From contig JAACJK010000163.1 of assembly GCA_013368325.1 (NCBI GenBank), positions 806,001-870,000 on the forward strand: a stretch of 64,000 nt of DNA, read 5' to 3'. Each line of letters opens with the position of its first letter. The stretch's first letter is position 1. The position numbers and the translations under genes were made by a program. Under the pieces are notes generated by a model. That model had not been told where the DNA came from, did not search any database, and saw only the letters and a list, made by a program, of their open reading frames with translations. Of the stretch, positions 11,486 through 23,571 are shown one piece after another. The stretch comes from Ephemerocybe angulata (Eukaryota; Basidiomycota; Agaricomycetes; Agaricales; Psathyrellaceae).

Positions 11486-12529
11486 TCATGTCCGTCTGAG
11501 TTGCTTCATCACCTTGGTCACCCAACTCGTCTTGACCGGTACAGGCTCCGAATACTCCTTTACAAACCTCGCCGTATCCAATGGCTCATCCGCTCCAGGT
11601 TTCGACCATTTCGTCACTGCATTCACGAGGCTCAGCTCGAGATACCGCATGAACATGGACTCTCGTTTCCAAACACCCGTTGTCCACACTGCGAGAGGGC
11701 CGTTCGGCCGAGGCTTGTCATCAACAATCCCAGCGCTCTCCTTTTCAGTCTCAACCGTTCCTCCCTTCTCATATGCACACGACATCGCCATGTGGAGGAG
11801 ACCAGGCGACCTCGCTTCTGCAATTCTCGATTTGCGCATCCGGTTGGCCATGATAACGTCTGTGAAAATCCGGTCGCCTACAACAATAAGCTCGTCGTCC
11901 TTCAATGGCTGCTTCAATCCAGAGAAGTATGTGCGTATCGAAGAGATGCAGGAGTAGGCTGGTTTGAAGGCTTTGTGGGGTAGGACGGGGACGCCGAGGT
12001 TGTACGAGACGGATTCCGACTATCCTGGTCTTAACGAGGGCTTCAATCGAGTGGGATGGATGGGCGAACCTGTATTCCACCTGCATCGAGGTAGGTCCCA
12101 ACTGAGTTGCTGACAATCAGAACATTCCCTTCACCGAATGTTTCTATACACTCGTTCCAAGCATCCTATCGACGCCCAATCAGCTTGGGTTTGAAAAGGC
12201 TGCGAAGTAAACGCACGGTGAGTTCAGGGACGAGCTGGTCCTTATGTGGGATTGTCTATAGAGACAGGTTATACGCTGATTTCAGACGGCAGGGTTGTAA
12301 AGAAATACCAAGCAATTGTCCTTGTCGAACACTGCTCCGCGGTAGCCCGCTTTCTGGAGAGCCTTGAAGTCAAGGTGGCGGATGTCTTCCTGAACCTCGC
12401 TGGTTAGCCGAACTTTCTGCATGAAAACCGGGGGCTACGCGCACCTTTCACTGCTAGATGAGGTATGACCAGCCGTGGATACACGACCAGCTGGAAAGGA
12501 GCCAGTATACCCGGAATATTCGGCGGCAT
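11486..12529 (-). CDS. GEP4: Mitochondrial phosphatidylglycerophosphatase GEP4
   Basis: HAD-superfamily phosphatase that converts phosphatidylglycerophosphate to phosphatidylglycerol in the cardiolipin pathway at the mitochondrial inner membrane. Exon 1 starts at 12529 with MPPNIPGILAPFQLVVYPRL, a typical GEP4 N-terminus. Exon 2 contains GAVFDKDNCL, HAD motif I with the nucleophilic and acid/base aspartates. Next come a segment with EGNVLIVSNS (motif II serine) and FTDVIMANRM preceded by DELIVVGDR (motif III/IV aspartates). Further on, SPGLLHMAMSC and TTGVWKRESMFMRYLE lie in the C-terminal helical part. Five or so short exons. The 3' end lies 221 bases from the plus-strand mini-BTB gene, which is convergent. 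Confidence 0.9.
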
Positions 12530-12682
12530 GGGGTTGCAAGAGGAAAGCGGAACCGCCAACGCGACCGACGCGGACGAGCGCTAGAATTATCCCATCATTC
12601 CCACGAGCCATAGCAATGTTGGCCCTAGATTTGGGCCGGCCGTAACTGAATTCCAAACCTCCACGACACACGCATCGACACC

Positions 12683-13660
12683 ATGAGCGACTTTCTTTCA
12701 CGCGAGGCCGACATTCTAGGCGGCGAATTCGGGTCGTCGCACTCCGGCGGCGGTGCGGGCGACGAGATCGACTTTGATGCCGCCGCGTCACAGTTCCCCG
12801 ACATCTCTCTCGGCGGCGACATTCCTGAAATCGGGCCCCAGTCGGGCCCAGGAAACGGCTCTAGCGGGTTCTCCTTCGATGACTTTGACGAGCCCCAGGG
12901 AAACGAGAACGTGAAGGTCACTGGAGATGACGAGCTCGAGAAGTTCGAGAGTCAGTTCCCTGAACTCGAGGCGGTGAGTGACAACGTCCTCAGTGCTGCG
13001 GCGTATCTCCGACGCATTGGATCTATATTCTCTTCGTACCAGCTACTCACATCTCTGCTCTACAGCCCCAATCTCAACCTCCGAGCCAGGCACCCACCTA
13101 TACCGCAACCTTCGCCCCTCGCCCCCAACCATCCGCCTTCTCCTCTACCCCCATCTTGACACAACAGATCCCTGAAGAGGAGCCTGAAGTCATTCGGTAG
13201 GCCCACTCCATAACTCCACAGTTTCTTGGCTTATGTATTTCCTCAGCGAATGGCGGGAGAAGCAGCGTGCCGAAATTGAAGCTCGCGAAGCCAAAGCCAA
13301 GAACCGCAGGCAGGACATCATCTCGCAAGCCGAGCGCAGCATCGACGAGTTCTATGAGGAATACGCCAAGAAGAAGGAAAGGAACATTGGCGAGAACAAG
13401 TATGTGTACCCTTCTCATCCGCCTGCTCCTAAGCTCACCATAAATTCAGGGATCACGAAGCGGAGTTCTTGCAAAAGCAGACTGATTCCCTCGCGTCTGG
13501 AACGACCTGGGAGCGTATCTGCGACCTCATTGAGCTCCAGAATTCTCAGAGCAAGACTCTTGCTCGCACTGGCGGCACCACCGACTTGACCCGCTTCAAG
13601 GAGGTCCTGTTGAGACTGAAGAGGGAGGGTGATGCTGCGCCTGGTGCTGGTGGATACTAA
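12683..13660 (+). CDS. CLC1: Clathrin light chain
   Basis: Regulatory subunit of the clathrin coat. The start MSDFLSREADILGGEFG is at 12683. The N-terminal half is acidic and Gly/Ser-rich with FSFDDFDEP and LEKFESQFPELEA. A proline-rich linker ends in IPEEEPEVIR, then EWREKQRAEIEAREAKAKNR and ERSIDEFYEEYAKKKERN form the long helix that binds the heavy chain. The C-terminus has TTWERICDLIELQNSQSK and DLTRFKEVLLRLKRE, the conserved distal segment. Length of roughly 240 residues fits the family. Four exons. Divergent from GEP4 with 153 bases between the start codons. Confidence 0.95.
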
Positions 13661-13826
13661 TTTCACTCCATGTAACCCACGAATGATACCTTTTGGATTC
13701 CCTTGGCAATAGTGGTATAATATAAAACGCTCGCCTACTACAGCTGTACAGACTAAATATGACAATCCAGCAGACAGGATGGATGTAAGTTGGATGTAAG
13801 GACAGGTATATTGATAATGAACTTGG

Positions 13827-15132
13827 TCATAGATTGGCTTTCGGGACCTCGGGGGTAGATGCCTCCTCAGTGGCAGCTGGAGCGGAGATCTGTGGTTCCG
13901 TCGACGCGGACGGGACTTGCTTGGACTTGCTAGAAACATGTCCTTCCACGAACTGGATAATTTCATCCACAAGGCGCTCCTTCACACCATCCGGTTCATT
14001 CTGAAGTTCGTGGAAACCTCCCTATGCGATTCAAGGATTCGTCAATGACGCATCTTCAAGATAGGGGAGTCTGTGTCGCGTACCTCGATCAGGGTTAGCT
14101 TTTTGCTGACAGCGTCAATGGTCTTGTGGAACGCCTCTGACGATCGGTGCGAGGTTACCTAAAAGTGGGAAGTGTGCCATGACATGGTATGATCAGCCCA
14201 TGAGTGTGGTGATGTGCAAACGGTCTTACCTTGTCATCAGTGCCATGGACAATGAAAAGAGGGAGGTCTTTTGGCCAGCGCCTATAGGAGCTACGCAGGA
14301 GTGCTTCACTCTGCAGCGTCGTTCAGTATCCTGGCCATGTTGGATAAAACCAATCCACTCACGTTGGAGAGCATGTCGGAAAGACCCTTCAAGGTACCCG
14401 ACTGCTTAATCAAAGGGTCTTTCAGATACGCGTCGTTGAAGTCTTTATCGTGCGAGAGTTCCTGTTAATATCTGAGTAGACGTTCCACGGAGAAGGTTGA
14501 CAAGGGCGTACTTCTGCCTTGACGGCGGCTGGGATAAGGGTGTATGGCGCCAGCAAGCTCGCTTTCCCGCCAATCCACTTCATGAGCTTGGGTGCTGGAT
14601 TCGTCTGTGTGATGAGGGGACTTGTAGCAATGACACCAGAGAGGGAGTTCACAGTCGCCTTGTGGGGAGACTTGTCTTCCTGGGTTGCGAATCCCAGGGC
14701 TTCACCTCCACCCTGTCCGTCGCGTCAGCAATAAATACGACAAGGCTTGGCAAAATATCGCACCATAGAGTGTCCCAGAAGGAAGATAGGCGTGTCCTTG
14801 AAGGTCTCTTTGGCGTGGTTGACGGCCCAGTTGAGGTCCTCCATCTGGTGGGCCCAGCATGTCTTCCCCCATGAGCTTCCCCTGCTCTTCTTCCCCTCCG
14901 TGTCCAGGGCAGTCAACCCGAAGCCCCGCTGATCAAACGCGAAGACCGCGACACCTTTCTTGGCCACGAGCGGATGGAAGTGGGTGTAGCGACCGACGTG
15001 TTCTGCAAACCCATGGACAGCGACAAGGACAGCCTTGGCCGGGGTCGGCGCAGGGGGCAGATACGTCCTCGTGTAGAACTGAGTCGACTGCGGCCCTGCA
15101 AGCCAGGCTTCGGTGTATTCCTTAGCAGACAT
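13827..15132 (-). CDS. YJU3: Monoglyceride lipase (alpha/beta hydrolase)
   Basis: Serine hydrolase that cleaves monoacylglycerols. The order of motifs is VAVHGFAEHVGRY (oxyanion hole), FAFDQRGFG, the nucleophile elbow GHSM followed after an intron by Gly-rich residues, HGTDDK (catalytic Asp) and GFHELQNEPD (catalytic His). All triad members are present. About seven exons. I start at 15132 (MSAKEYTEAW). An upstream in-frame ATG at 15201 would add a basic leader (LRYSTPSRPFKSFLRT) and cannot be excluded. The C-terminus after the last helix is a Ser/Pro/Ala-rich tail ending PKANL, with no HDEL or peroxisomal signal. Divergent from the ABC transporter, with 299 bases between starts. Confidence 0.9.
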
Positions 15133-15431
15133 GGTGAAGGTGCGGAGGAAAGACTTGAATGGGCGTGACGGGGTGCTGTAACGCAACTTGAATACAAGCA
15201 TTGACTTCGGAACTACCCACGTCCCAGTTGATGGTCCGTCCAATTGCAGGCCCGTGCGGGCTCCCCAGATTAGCGCCGGCATTCACGTGATTGCCATCAC
15301 AAAATGTTCGGCCGGTGGCGAGGCGGCCGCGGAACGGTCGACGTCAGCGTACCTTGTCTTCATATTTCTCCGCTTTTCTCTATTTCTTGTCTGAATTCCA
15401 GGAGAGAATCCTCGTGCCTGTATAGAAGGGG

Positions 15432-18229
15432 ATGCTTGGGATATGGGCGAGGTCATGCGTGCGGCCAGCAACCACGGTTAGCCTCGGATTCCAAAGGTCT
15501 GCGACGACCGTCGCTTTCCGGGTTGGGCTGGCCCCCTCGCAGCTGCGGTCTAGTCCTGCTCGACCTTCAACGACGATAATCCTCGGCCAAGTGTCACTAT
15601 TCCGAAGGGCGAATTCGACGTCTCCGACACCCTTACCCCAGCCGCCATTGGATTCAGCACCTACCCCGGGCGCGGATGGGAAGGCACCGAAGGAGTCGAT
15701 CTGGTCGAGGGTGAGGCAGGCATTCCGCAAGGACCCACAGGGAGTGTCGTCCTTCAGGAAGATCGTCGCACTCGCGAAGCCGGAGAAGAAGCCTTTATTC
15801 ATTGCCGTCGGCCTACTCCTTGTTTCCTCCGCAGTTTCGATGAGCGTGCCGTTCACCATCGGCAAACTTATCGACTTCTTCTCGTCCACGAACCCTGTGA
15901 GTCAGGGCGAGTTGAAACAAGGCACTCTATTAACATCTATATAGCAAATACCCTTCGGCCTGACCATATGGCAAGCAGGAGCCGCCCTGCTCTCGATCTT
16001 TACAATAGGCGCGGCCGCTAACGCCGGTCGCGCTATGCTCATGAGACTAGCGGGCCAGAGGATCGTTGGAAGACTTCGAGAGAGGACCTACGCCGCGGCG
16101 CTTCGACAAGAAGTTGAATTTGTTGAAAAGGGCGAGGGGGATGTCATCAGCAGGCTCAGCGTGGACACCAGTATTGTCGGGGAAAGGTGCGTCCGTCCTA
16201 CACACGAAGAGTTCCGGCCACTAAACCCATGGGGGCATAGTGTTACAAATAATCTTTCCGATGGGCTGAGAGCTATTGTTATGTCTTCTGTTGGTCGTGA
16301 GTTAAATGGAAAAGCATCTCTGACGCGTTTGACTGAACCATGGTGTACAGTTGGTGCTATGATTTGGGTCTCCCCCACCCTCACAATGCTTATGATGGCC
16401 GTCGTACCCCCCGTGTCTTTGGGAGCAGTACGTTACTCCGTTGCATACGTTCAGCCATCCCGAAGTTGACATTGCGTAGGTTGTATACGGCAGATATATC
16501 AAGAAGCTTTCCAACCAGACCCAGGAAGCTGTTGGAGAGATGACCAAGGTCGCTACCGAATCCCTTTCCGCTCTCCGCACTGTACAGGCCTTCAACGCTC
16601 TACCGCAAGAGGAGGCAAGGTTCCACGACAAAGTCTCCAAGGTCATTGCCCTCGCAAGGAAAGAAGCTATCGCCAGTGGTATCTTCTTCGGCAGTACGGG
16701 GTGGAGTGGAAACCTCACTATCCTTTGCCTCCTGGGCTATGGTATGTCCCTTGAGAGCATTTGAGGATCCCTATATCGACGCGCATTCCATAGGTGGAAC
16801 CCTCGTCTCTCGCGGTGAAATATCCGTAGGAGACTTGACAAGTCTCCTACTCTATACGGCTTACGTTGGCAGTGGATTGCAAATGCTAACGTATGTGTCT
16901 CCTACTCCCAGTTTCTCTTTTTCTGATGCGTATTCTTATTTTCATCATAGCGGGTTTTTCGTAAGAAGTCTCGTCACCTTCCTGGGCTTCAGTGACCTGA
17001 CCGCTCTCCTAGTCGTCTATTATGCGAGGAATCGGCGCTGGTGGAAGAATCTTCGAAATCCTAGGGAGGAAGCCACTTATCCCTCACGGTGTAGGTGAAG
17101 ATGTCCCTGCAACTATGCAAGGCCCTATTCGCTTTGAGGATGTCAAGTTCCATTATCCGACTAGGAAGAACGTCCCTATCCTGAACGGGTTCGACCTTGA
17201 GATCAAGGCAGGGGAGACCGTTGCTATTGTGTAAGTGGGTTCTATTCGTAGGGCGATGCAAGTAATGACCATGCCTCAGAGGCGAAAGCGGAGGGGGTAA
17301 ATCCTCCATTCATTCGCTGCTGTTGCGCTACTACGATCCAGTGGGCGGGAGGATCACGTTCGGTGGCAAAGGTCCGTTGTTCCCGGAGATCGACACGACT
17401 TGCACAGGTGTTGATGCTCCACAGATATCAAGGAGTTCTCAACGATCTCATGGCGAAATGCCATTGGTTTTGTACCCCAGGACCCCGTTCTTTTTACGGG
17501 AACTATTGCCTCGAATATCGCATATGGGAACCCTGACGCAACGCGGGAAGACATCGAGGCAGCTGCCCGCGAAGCGAACTGCGAGTTCGTGTGGGGCATG
17601 CCAAATGGCTTTGATACCGAAAGTAAGTCTAGATGCACATTCCTGCTCCTGCTATCCCAGATCTGACATAGGGAATCAGTCGGCAGGCTAAGCTTGAGTG
17701 GTGGCCAGCGGCAGCGTCTTGCGATTGCTAGAGCGCTGCTCAAGAAGCCAAAGATTCTGGCTTTGGATGAAGCCACAAGTGCTCTGGACGCCACATCTGA
17801 ACGGAGAGTGAGTGCTGCGCATAAGTGTGTGATGCCAATGGTCTCCTGACACGAACGACTCCCAGGTCAATGATGCAATTGACAAAATTCTCCGATCTCG
17901 ACAAACCACCTGCCTGTTTATCGCCCATAGATTATCGACGATCGCGCGGGCGGAGCGTATTGTCGTCTTAGAAGGTGGAAAGGTTACCGAAACGGGCACT
18001 TTCCACGACTTGGTACGACCCCAGTTCTCTTGAAAGTGCTTAGGCTCATCTATGATACTTTCTTCAGGTTACCCGCGAAAATTCCCGGTTCCGCACGTTG
18101 ATGGCGGCGCAGCTGAACGCGGCGGCGGGAGAGAGCCTGGTCTCTGACCGTCACGAGCCTCGCGCGGAGGGAGAGGAGGAGGTAGAGGATTTCGCAGTGG
18201 AAGAGGTGAAGGACAGTGCGAAAGCATAA
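15432..18229 (+). CDS. MDL1: Mitochondrial ABC half-transporter, MDL1/ABCB10 type
   Basis: Half-size ABC exporter of the mitochondrial inner membrane. A basic leader starting [15 protein letters not shown] with RRANST suggests matrix targeting. Membrane segments follow ([66 protein letters not shown]). The coupling segment has [14 protein letters not shown]. The nucleotide-binding domain has Walker [11 protein letters not shown]-loop [12 protein letters not shown], signature [17 protein letters not shown], Walker [13 protein letters not shown] and the switch FIAHRLST. The C-terminal tail is acidic. About eleven introns, including a Walker-A intron that splits VAIV from GESGGG. Assignment to MDL1 rather than ATM1 rests on the overall motif pattern and is less certain than the half-transporter call. 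Confidence 0.9.
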
Positions 18230-18539
18230 TGACGTTTTAATCTACGACCCATGTACGTGTAACTGTAATAACCGGACTAGACAGCTAGGTAATATCCATC
18301 CCATTCTCACCTGAGATAGGCGCCCTTGGAGTGGTTACCAAGCTGCAACCAAGCTGGGGTGGTCCCCGTCGTCCACGAGGCAGAAGCCCCGGTTGCCGAG
18401 GTCCGTGATGGGGGAATGGAGCGATGACGCACATCCAGTGCTTTCAGATATAGAGTGACATCACCAATTGCATACTGCCGACTTCCCCCCACTGCCCTCC
18501 AGATTTCCAGTGTCAACAACGTTTCTCTGCAACGCGCCA
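18230..18539. other. Spacer upstream of coiled-coil gene
   Basis: Holds the MDL1-like 3' region and the promoter of the next gene. No coding or structural signal seen. Confidence 0.4.
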
Positions 18540-19636
18540 ATGTCCACCGAAGACAATCACTATCAAGATCGGCCGCCGCCCCTGGGTCTCTTTGGCCAGG
18601 CTGGTGTTTCCCTCAATGCTTTGAGCGTACGTCCGCTCGGACGCGTACCTCGAGGACGACGTGCTGAGCTATGGAAATTTTCTGCAGGCTGCCTTCGACG
18701 GACTCCATGGCCAGACGATGCAAGTCGCAGTCGCCGGTGAAGGGAAGAAGGACATAACCGAGTTTGTCACATGGCCTTTCCAGGAGGGTGTAGTCCTAAG
18801 TTTGATCGTCCCCTAGTCTTGGTGAAGACGTGGAGAAGCAGCAGCTGCAACACGAGGCAGGGGTTGCTGAAATACAAGGTGAGTCCCCTTTCCTTTGCAT
18901 TGAAGAGATGTGCTGACCTCCGTTTGGGTAGCAATAATTGATGAGCTGCTCGACAAGCAAGCGCTTGGCCAACTTCGAGACGAAAGTAACGCGCGTTTCA
19001 ACTTCCTTGTGGCTGACCAGAGGCTAACCAGCAGGCACACAGTCGAGAAGGAGATTTCCTTGCAGATTGATGATATCGTCCAAGCCCAAGTCTCCGCCTG
19101 CCTACTGGCACACATTCCGAAGGAACTGCAAGAGGAAGTAGAGGAAAGCAAGCAGGAATTGGAACGTGCCAGGCTCTCCCTCCACAATTCGTATGTGCTC
19201 CGTCTAGTTTCGTTGCCACACCGGCTGGATGTTAATGTTTAGCACCCATGGGTCAGAGAAAGCCGGCGCTTGAATGGTAACCTCCGCTCCGAGAAGCCAG
19301 ACGAACAGCTGGACACCCTGCTGATGCCAAACGGTGCGGTTAGCCCCAATTTCCCAAAGGACCTCCGCACCCTGTTCAATCTAGACGGTAGTACTCCCTC
19401 CCCTTTACCCCGTGTATGCTGATGTGCTGACTACCTCAAAAGCCGAAACGTGCAAAGCTCTCGTCGAGGATTATGAGCTCCCCCTCCTGACTGATAACAG
19501 AGACAAGAATCTGAACAAGATCATGCAGTTCCTGGGGGTCAAATATCAATTGGTGGAAATGCTAATTTCAAGATCTCCTCACCTTCGTGAAGGACTGACG
19601 CGACCCCCTCCGAGCAGGTCAGAAGTAACGTCATGA
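18540..19636 (+). CDS. Uncharacterised coiled-coil protein
   Basis: About 220-250 residues in several short exons. It begins MSTEDNHYQDRPPPLGLFGQ with GVSLNALS. The central part is a helical, charged segment: AIIDELLDKQALGQLRDESN, EISLQIDDIVQAQVSACLLA, HIPKELQEEVEESKQELERA and LSLHNS continuing into ESRRLNGNL. The end has FPKDLRTLFNLD and AETCKALVEDYELPLL with NLNKIMQFLGVKYQL. The pattern matches a family I recall as common in polypore and related genomes but without an assigned function. Coiled-coil interaction is the only supportable role. The last exon after KYQL (to 19636) is uncertain and could be spliced. Confidence 0.7.
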
Positions 19637-20144
19637 AGAAGAAGGCGGCTTGAACGCATCGTCGCGGGTTCACACCTCGCGCGATGTTGCCGCCTGTTGT
19701 ATACTGTTCGTCCGCAACTCCTGCCCTACACTTCATTCTGGTTCGGACATTGCTGGAAATATATACCATTTATTGCTTCGTTCCTGTAAACGCTGAGAGG
19801 ATGGACGAGGTAGGAGCACTGCAACTGGAACAGGTTCCAAATCATGGGCCACCTAAGAAGTTTGTCATCAGCATTCAAGCTCAAGAGCGACGATCTGCAC
19901 AAGTAGGTAGACGCTCTAGCAAGGAATTTTGGCACCCCATGGAGCAGGGAGAAGCAAAAGCACCTTGCTTGAGGCACCAGGTCGGGGGTGGGCGACATTT
20001 GATTTCAAATTTGATTACTCACCGGCATTGCGTCTTCCTTTACTCAGCACAATGTTCACTGCCAAACTCCAGTGTACTCGATCAGAGATAAAACGTTACC
20101 TTTCACTATCATCGCCCCCCGCTCAAGCCCAATATTCCAAGAAC
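19637..20144. other. Promoter region of NPY1
   Basis: No convincing coding sequence. A frame from 19684 is open for 135 codons but has no domain-like pattern and ends inside the next gene's first intron. Treated as 3' region of the coiled-coil gene plus NPY1 promoter. Confidence 0.35.
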
Positions 20145-21878
20145 ATGTCAGAGACGTAGGTCAACCCCGGGTGTTCTTATCAGGTCCAGCAGCGACGCTT
20201 ACCCCCTATCTTAGAGTCGTAAACACTTACGGTGGATCGCCATTGAACCGCCTTTCGTGGCTCAGAACATCCCATGCATTCCTGAACGCCGTCGTTGCCC
20301 TACCCAGCACCCGATGGATGCTCCTTAATTCCGGCCAACCTCTTATGATCAAGTCGGATGCTGGAGACCAATCCTTCAACTATCTGACCACCCAGAAGGT
20401 TAAGCCGTTCTTGGGACCAGAACCGTACTTTGGTCAGGGCCAAAATCCGGGGGAGCTCGTCCCAGAAGCTGTCGAAGAAGAGCATAACCGCCACTCCCCG
20501 CTCCTAGCCGTCCGCCATCGCGGAGCCCCCATCGTGTTCCTTGGGCTGCACGAGACAGAGCACGACGCCAATTCCGCGCTCCCCTCGTCTGAGTTCACGA
20601 ATCCAGAAATCGCGATCCAGAAACTGAACGGGACGGCTTACTTCGCCATGGATATCGCTGAATTGGGCTTGCCTGAAACTGAAGTCAAGCAAATCTTAGA
20701 TGGCGCGCTCTTGGGTAACGGACGCTCGTATTCCTGGGTTGAACCCAGGTCGTTGATGTCGTCAATGGACTCGTTTACTGCCGCTGTTTTCGCGAATGCT
20801 CGGTCAATGGTGGACTGGAACTTCCGTAACAAGGTATGTAACATATAAATCTCGAAAGTCTAGCTAACCACTCCTCTCATAGTTCTGTCCTGGATGCGGG
20901 TCCCCGACTTACTCGATGTGGGCCGGCTGGAAGATTGCCTGTACAAGTCTTCTGCCGTGGACTGATAACACAGGGCGGAAGCCATGTCCATCTGGGTAAG
21001 CCTCCGCTCCCCCGCTCTTCATACATTGCTAACTTTTCCTCAGAAAAGGACTCCATAATTATACTCATCCAAGGACGGATCCCGTTGTCATCATGATCGC
21101 CATTGACGAGACAGGAGACAAAGTGCTGCTGGGAAGAGGCGTAAGGACCCACAATCCTCGCTTCAAGACAGCTCGTTTCTGATCTTACTCCTTTCCCTGA
21201 CACAGAGGAGGTTCCCTGGCAAGTTCTATTCGGCACTGGCGGGTTTCATCGAGCCTGGCGAATCTTTCGAGGACTCTGTCGCGAGAGAAATGTGGGAGGA
21301 AGCCGGTGTGCACGTTTGGAATGTGAAATATCACTCCGGGCAGCCCTGGGTATGGCGCATTCGGCAATTGATGTTCACAGAGCGTAGCACTTACACGCCA
21401 TTCTTAACAGCCTTACCCCGCAAGCCTAATGGTCGGCTTCTATGCCAGAGCAGATTCCAGCAAGCCCATTCGTGTCGACCTCGATAACGAGCTCGCAGGT
21501 GCGTACCACTCCTAAACTTGCCCCCTCCCTTTCACTTACACGCTTCCAGACGCTCGCTGGTTTACCCGAGATGAAGTCCGCGCAGTGCTAGACCACAAGG
21601 CCGGCACCACATTCCGAAAATCAGACTTCAAGCGCATGAACGAAATCGTAGAGGGCAAGGCCACCGAGGACAAGACGAATGCAGAGATGGCTGCGCAAGC
21701 CCTGTCGCCTGCTGACCCCGGAGCGGCATCGAAGCCTGTTCTTCAGAGGGAACCGACAGATGATGAGGAGCCTCCGTTCCGCTTGCCCCCTTTGACTGCG
21801 ATCGCTGGGGTCCTTATCCGGGACTGGGTCGATGGGAAGATTGGGTTCAAGAACGAGTTGTTGAAGGGCAACTTGTAG
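20145..21878 (+). CDS. NPY1: NADH pyrophosphatase (NUDIX hydrolase) NPY1
   Basis: Hydrolyses NADH and related dinucleotides to mononucleotides. The start at 20145 gives ATG TCA GAG AC, then a 59-nt intron (20156-20214) and the in-frame join VVNTYGGSPLNRLSWLRTS, the family N-terminus. Exon 2 continues with the NPY N-terminal domain. Later exons hold a zinc-ribbon-like stretch (FCPGCGSPTYSMWAGWKIAC) and GFIEPGESFEDSVAREMWEE plus AGV, a complete Nudix box. SLMVGFYARADS and DARWFTRDEVRAVL are typical downstream elements. The C-terminus ends KGNL and lacks the peroxisomal SKL-like signal of the yeast protein. Six exons or more. Length of about 450 residues fits fungal NPY1. Confidence 0.92.
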
Positions 21879-21989
21879 AGCATGTAGCCGACTGGTTAAG
21901 CGTGCTAGACAGAGACGCTACCGATATATGCTAGGGATTCTGCACTACTATTTGGCGTAGTGCCATGGCCACGAGCACTACCTTGGGCT

Positions 21990-22692
21990 CTAATAGATGG
22001 CAGGGGGAGGGCCGGCAATGGCGTTGAACTTGTTGAAAACGTCACTGTAGTCACCATACAGGTGGAACTCGGTAGCCTTGGTGCTCTGTTTGTGAGGAAA
22101 GTTGTCAACCATAATGCCTCGGATGAGAGAGAAGGACTTGACGTACATCCGGGGTCTTGACGTACATGCCTACGGCCTTGACGGTCGTCGACTCCCCGTC
22201 GGTATAGTTGTAGGTCGTCTTGCTCTGGACGATGATGCCTTCTTTCAAGACCAAGACTGACAAGATTTAATCAATAAAGTATAGCCTGCAGCGCTGTTGA
22301 AACTACTGACTGAACTCGACACTGGTTGTGGTGGTACTATCAGTATTCGCGGGTTTCACCACAATATCAACGGCACTGACGAGTGATCAAAGCTCTTGAG
22401 GGCGCTGAACTGCCATTTGAAGAGCTTCTTGACCGCACCCTTCCCCTGAACGGGCTCATTGTTTCCGAAGGTGACCGACACATTGTCGATGAAAGCTTCT
22501 TCTAGAACTTCAGTCTTGTTATGGGAGAGGGAGTGGACCTATTGTATCATTTTCAAATTCGGCGTCTTATATCAGTATGTGGTAGATGTAAAAGGGAAAT
22601 CCAACCTTGATAACCCATTCCTTGGCAGCCTCGTACTCCTCTTGAGTAACGGCGGCAGCCGGGACGTCGGGGTGCATCAACTTGAGTTGCAT
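21990..22692 (-). CDS. NTF2/SnoaL-like small protein, first of a tandem pair
   Basis: Starts MQLKLMHPDVPAAAVTQEEY at 22692 and ends PPPAIY. Five exons were traced: the second has VHSLSHNKTEVLEEAFIDNV and FKWQFSALKSFDH, then (after a 44-nt intron) TTTTSVEF, then LVLKEGIIVQSKTTYNYTDG and ATEFHLYGDYSDVFNKF. The pattern (N-terminal helices, a W/F-rich sheet ending in FHLYGD) matches the NTF2-like/SnoaL fold seen in small fungal proteins. No secretion signal. TATATAT at 22771-22777 lies about 80 bases upstream. The gene duplicates the one at 23572. Function unknown: the fold is used for small-molecule isomerases and for binding roles, and I see no decisive active-site residue. Confidence 0.78.
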
Positions 22693-23571
22693 GACGAACA
22701 GTTAAAAGTGTAGATGTAGATTGGCGGGAATCAAATGGTGATATAAAATAACTCTCTCAAAAGATGGGGCATATATAGCGGGACGCTCAACACCGAGTTT
22801 TACTGGGTGGGCACTAGTATGAGTTTGGAACGAGCGAGCGTGCCGCAGACGGTCCACTAGTTTAAGGCTATATCTAACTTGAGCTATGGACTAACGGATA
22901 GGGAGTGGCGTATCTACGTATGTATCTCATCTTCTGTGTGCTAAGGACTGTGCTATCTTTCGTGATAACTGGGCTCAAGTCATTCCTAGGCTCCGTTGGT
23001 TATTAACGCGAGCATAGCAAAACTACTATGCACCGCTAATAGTACGTTTGGAAACACAATGCCCCGTAACCTTCTTCTTGTCCAAATTTGATGTAAATTG
23101 ACCTCATACTATTGGGTGGCATTCGCACCAAAGTAGACGCAGAGCATAAGTGCACGGGAGCAACGGTCGCTTCTTGAACGGACGCTATTTTTGAGTGACT
23201 CGTAGTCTAAGACGGGAGCAAAAAAGAAAATGGGGTAGTGTCCCGAGAATATGCAGAAAATCTACTGCCGAGAACAGACTGGTACTGTCAGATTCGAAGT
23301 CGTGAGAAACCGGCGCTTGTCCCAGTCTGCACGGGCGCTTAAATTATTGAATGGCACTTTTCGGGACCCCTGACACTCAAGAGCGGCCTACCAGGCCTTT
23401 GTTCGGTGTGTGCGAGTTAACTATGCGCAGTTGGAACGATATTGATGGCCAGGCATATTCACAGGTAAGGTGTATGTGGATCAGACGTGACACGACCGTA
23501 TCCAACAATGAAGTACACTAAGTTACCATACTCCTACACGAATTGTAGTAAGTGATATACTGGCAACGTGA
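22693..23571. other. Spacer between NTF2-like paralogs
   Basis: Contains the promoter of the 21990-22692 gene (TATA at 22771-22777) and the 3' region of its paralog. The rest, about 22800-23500, has no coding pattern I can recognise. Confidence 0.45.

Noticed and set aside
13415..13972. 185-codon minus-strand frame across the clathrin light chain end
   Set aside because: Antisense shadow of CLC1, and out of frame with the monoglyceride lipase tail.
19684..20091. 135-codon plus-strand frame before NPY1
   Set aside because: No domain-like pattern and it overlaps NPY1's promoter.
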